Positions 33,601 through 35,039 of a stretch of 35,039 nucleotides of DNA are shown piece after piece. The stretch is from NCBI RefSeq assembly GCF_016508585.1, contig NZ_JADVOP010000043.1:1-35039 (forward strand), written 5' to 3'. The position numbers and the translations under genes were made by a program. Below the pieces are notes generated by a model. It was not told the DNA's origin, did no database searches, and saw nothing but the letters and a program-made list of their open reading frames with translations. Origin of the DNA: Acinetobacter baumannii (GTDB lineage: Bacteria > Pseudomonadota > Gammaproteobacteria > Pseudomonadales > Moraxellaceae). Numbering within the stretch: position 1 is the first letter of the stretch; every line of letters begins with the position of its first letter.

Positions 33601-34458
33601 TCGCTGATTTGAACTTAAGTTTGTGAAATTAATAAACTCAAGAACCTTTTTTCCACGAGTTATCTGACCTAGTTCTAAACTAGATTTCGGTGTTTTTTTA
33701 TCATTATCAAGTTCTGGAAGTGCGAATGTCCAATCATTTTCCGAAATATTCAAGTCAAATAGCTGCAAATTTTGACGTAAAAAGCCTCTCCTTGCTTTTT
33801 CTAAATAGGCAGCATCTTGAGCGGTAACTAATAGTCTCAACTGACTATTTTTGTGGTCATAATCGTATGCTATATAACGTAAACCTACAGTTTTCTGACG
33901 AATCAAACGCCGTTTAAACTGCAAAAAAGAATTCCAATTTTCAAGCCTTTCACTTGTCAAAACAGAAATTTTAGGTAAATCATTTGCAAGTTGACGATTT
34001 AGGACATTAGGAATGTTACGATCTGGAAATTTATCACCATCGAGCCGTTGATAGCTACACTCAATCTCGTGTTCATATTCAGTAGGTTCATCATCATTAT
34101 GTGTAATCATAATTTTTTCTGGAGTGAACCAAGGTGAATTTGTAGTCATGTTCCAATATCCAATTACAGCAAAGGAACTATGAACATCAAGATAATCACT
34201 AAATTCTGGATGCGCAGGGATACGTAATGAAAGATTAATTTTTTGAAAAGATTTGTCTTCTAAAGATAAATTTGCTACATAACCTATAGTTTCTAAACTG
34301 GGAAAAAAAAGATTCAAGAAATGTTCTACTTTATCTTTAGTTCCTTCAAATAGTTTTGCTAACTCTGGTTTAAACTTTAGAATATGATCTAAATTTCTCT
34401 TTAAACGTTGATTAACATGATCTTGATTAGATACTTTCCAAAATAGTGTTGCAGACAT
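30628..34458 (-). CDS. Large SF1 (UPF1/DNA2-like) helicase with coiled-coil insertion
   Basis: A 1276-residue helicase. The first ~400 residues are unassigned. Motif I is GPPGTGKT (430-437) and Ia is LLASQAHDAID. A long, mostly helical, charged insertion of about 400 residues follows (about 510-900). Then come motif II IIDEVSKATP (about 932-941), III VGDHRQLPP, the FRMHPQI motif, SFYQAQCRVI, RYQGKEKPIILIS (V) and NVAMSRAQNLLMVFG (VI). All core motifs are intact. It probably unwinds or moves on DNA or RNA. Such insertion-bearing UPF1-type helicases are common in defence systems. It is 22 bp after the SPASM gene. Confidence 0.92.
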   Translation of the reverse strand: MSATLFWKVSNQDHVNQRLKRNLDHILKFKPELAKLFEGTKDKVEHFLNLFFPSLETIGYVANLSLEDKSFQKINLSLRIPAHPEFSDYLDVHSSFAVIGYWNMTTNSPWFTPEKIMITHNDDEPTEYEHEIECSYQRLDGDKFPDRNIPNVLNRQLANDLPKISVLTSERLENWNSFLQFKRRLIRQKTVGLRYIAYDYDHKNSQLRLLVTAQDAAYLEKARRGFLRQNLQLFDLNISENDWTFALPELDNDKKTPKSSLELGQITRGKKVLEFINFTNLSSNQRQIMQEAEFPFQQAAYAWLRVDISEDWKNKLDSIDTESNDEETLFNNQEVLNGFIKNIPDQGFISFSLVGDWALIKRQERSIRNLKQNENCYSPYLSSYLFDITQAKEPLHINEVDYWYNEQLNEAQQSAVKKMLSAPDLCLIQGPPGTGKTTVIAEAILQFAKEGQTVLLASQAHDAIDNALSRIKNKPELRAIRLAKESRGRSKITDDGKQFAGEQALARHYDALAEDLDLRFFKPLRDKKSIIDKLKLWVDQAEFLSLDIQNAEKKLLSIKEDGIQHAELLKFEQQKFDEESQQYDETLRLKQELVQLRDFLSQKGPAPLSAQLPQETHALAEILFSMIEAKVNIPFSWNDFKFNPASQMLILNALFDIWFQIEGNLEQIDNDIQRLDQAGVGGLISIETQLKIQSLNQEISLLADQMEIDDSDEIVGIWRRKRRELSELKQCSDGLTHPCYKLFIDAERFTRVNDANELSQSLIIRIEVFKRIKKELGETLERVLIGLNKRIDRLTSSEPNDKTLRQMKSQVEALREQYQLQLNLCRTLKDKQLESLQLQNFNQEFDFQSAIDATKQHIKNLEDECNILTDRNSDWLPLFEQWQAILKEKDQASQDWELLQEIYPANCNLVAISCNEREQTLTDAGLDGFDVVIIDEVSKATPLELLLPLMRARKAILVGDHRQLPPLFQESQDASNTFEDMVNEEIEEGATDTLLTKENFKRYEKMVTASLFKELFEKAPESLRERLTVQFRMHPQIMKMINYFYEGQLVCGNPDKDRQHFVTLKSKYNDLVTSDNHLLWIDTSYDEKGMACLDEERSTNPTEAKLIAHALVNINEQMKKAGFNAKDSKGKQKVGVVSFYQAQCRVIREAIKSVNHGSLKFDAIDVEINTVIRYQGKEKPIILISLVRNDGKEKTYRRSSNANVARFEFINVAMSRAQNLLMVFGARNMLEMRDVILPNMDTEGSSKKKIYQDIFNRLDREARVCSVKEFMQACTN

Positions 34459-34480
34459 TAATTTATAACCTAGTTAGATA

Positions 34481-35039
34481 TTAAATTTGTACTAATGAAA
34501 TTTGCTTCTTTGAATCGGAATTTAATTGATAGTGTTCAAAAATCTTTGGGCATTTAACATCTGGTTCATTTAAAGAACCTGTAGAATAATATCCAGCCCC
34601 TAAACATCCTCCATTACAAACCTTTTTATACCGACAACTATTGCAGATTGGATGATCTATTTCATGCGCAGATATATTCAAATGATTGAACCCTGAAAGA
34701 ATGCTGTGTATATCCTGATTTTTAAGATTTCCAGATGGTTTTTTTTCATAACAGGTACATGCAAGCACATCTAAATTTGGATATATATATATTTTTGAAG
34801 TACCACTTCCACAGTTCTTTATTACTTTCGATTGCACATGAGAAAGCATTTCATCACTTACCCCATCCAGAGATAAAAAATCGTACATTTTCTGAATATT
34901 AATTATATTTTCAACATCTATTTTTTTTACATTTTCAACAATCTGATTCCATTCATCATTATTTAAATAATCAAAATTCTCATTACTAGCTTCACCCGAG
35001 TATGAAACCCTCTTAATATTCCAAACATTCACATAATTT
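34481..35039 (-). CDS. Radical SAM/SPASM protein, C-terminal part (runs off the window)
   Basis: The frame stays open past an internal Met at 35032 to the edge, so the radical SAM barrel with its CX3CX2C lies outside the window. What is seen is the end of the barrel and a SPASM domain: a Cys at 74 (KNCGSGTSKIYIYPN), C92 and C94 (LACTCY), then GNL, C130-x2-C133-x5-C139-x3-C143 (CNSCRYKKVCNGGC) and C161 (VKCPKIF). Numbering is from that Met. These ligate two auxiliary [4Fe-4S] clusters in enzymes that modify peptides or proteins. It is the first gene seen of the six-gene operon. Confidence 0.88.
   Translation of the reverse strand, partial: NYVNVWNIKRVSYSGEASNENFDYLNNDEWNQIVENVKKIDVENIINIQKMYDFLSLDGVSDEMLSHVQSKVIKNCGSGTSKIYIYPNLDVLACTCYEKKPSGNLKNQDIHSILSGFNHLNISAHEIDHPICNSCRYKKVCNGGCLGAGYYSTGSLNEPDVKCPKIFEHYQLNSDSKKQISLVQI

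Overview
The window looks like an Acinetobacter-type gammaproteobacterial chromosome (or a large replicon of one). The reasons are moderate-to-low GC, a long leftward aryl-polyene operon of the Acinetobacter kind, and insertion-sequence families typical of that genus. I had no database search, so the genus is an inference.

Layout, left to right. (1) 1-991: a leftward gene pair, a 51-residue GatC-like small protein and a flavodoxin-like protein cut by the window edge. A perfect 12-bp hairpin lies between them, and about 500 bp upstream is AT-rich and apparently gene-free. (2) 992-2774: an insertion-sequence graveyard, with an internally deleted IS3-family element abutting a truncated IS21 istA, which in turn abuts an IS66 transposase fragment. 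(3) 2791-19934: about 17 kb of tightly packed leftward genes forming an aryl polyene (APE) pigment cluster. It runs from a promoter near 19966-20001 down to a lipoprotein and a small secreted protein. It encodes an aromatic amino acid ammonia-lyase (starter acid), an acyl-ACP synthetase fused to a FabA/Z-like domain, two ACPs, two ketosynthases plus a chain-length-factor-like partner, a ketoreductase and a dehydratase. It also has a glycosyltransferase, two acyltransferases, a thioesterase, a LolA-like periplasmic protein, an MMPL/RND exporter and a halogenase-like flavoprotein. Together these should build a polyene on ACPs, attach it to a lipid and move it to the outer membrane. (4) 20128-24335: a second graveyard, with IS3 and IS5 relics, one intact-looking lipoprotein gene, an inverted relic of the left-hand IS3 element, a complete second IS3-family element and a truncated IS21 istB. 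(5) 24338-24826: the C-terminal catalytic part of a tyrosine recombinase. (6) 24878-35039: a leftward, AT-richer six-gene operon that I do not recognise as any named system.

That last operon is the most interesting part. In transcription order it encodes the C-terminal half of a radical SAM/SPASM protein (running off the window), a 1276-residue UPF1/DNA2-like SF1 helicase with a long coiled-coil insertion, a 703-residue protein with a winged-helix-like N-terminus and a C-terminal PIN nuclease domain, a 371-residue coiled-coil protein, a ClpB-D2-like AAA+ protein, and a small NrdG-like radical SAM protein. Gaps are 11-39 bp. Helicase plus nuclease plus unfoldase-type AAA+ beside a phage-type integrase and IS debris suggests mobile-element or phage defence. 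Two Fe-S radical enzymes in the same operon is what makes it unusual. Function is inferred only from domains and context.
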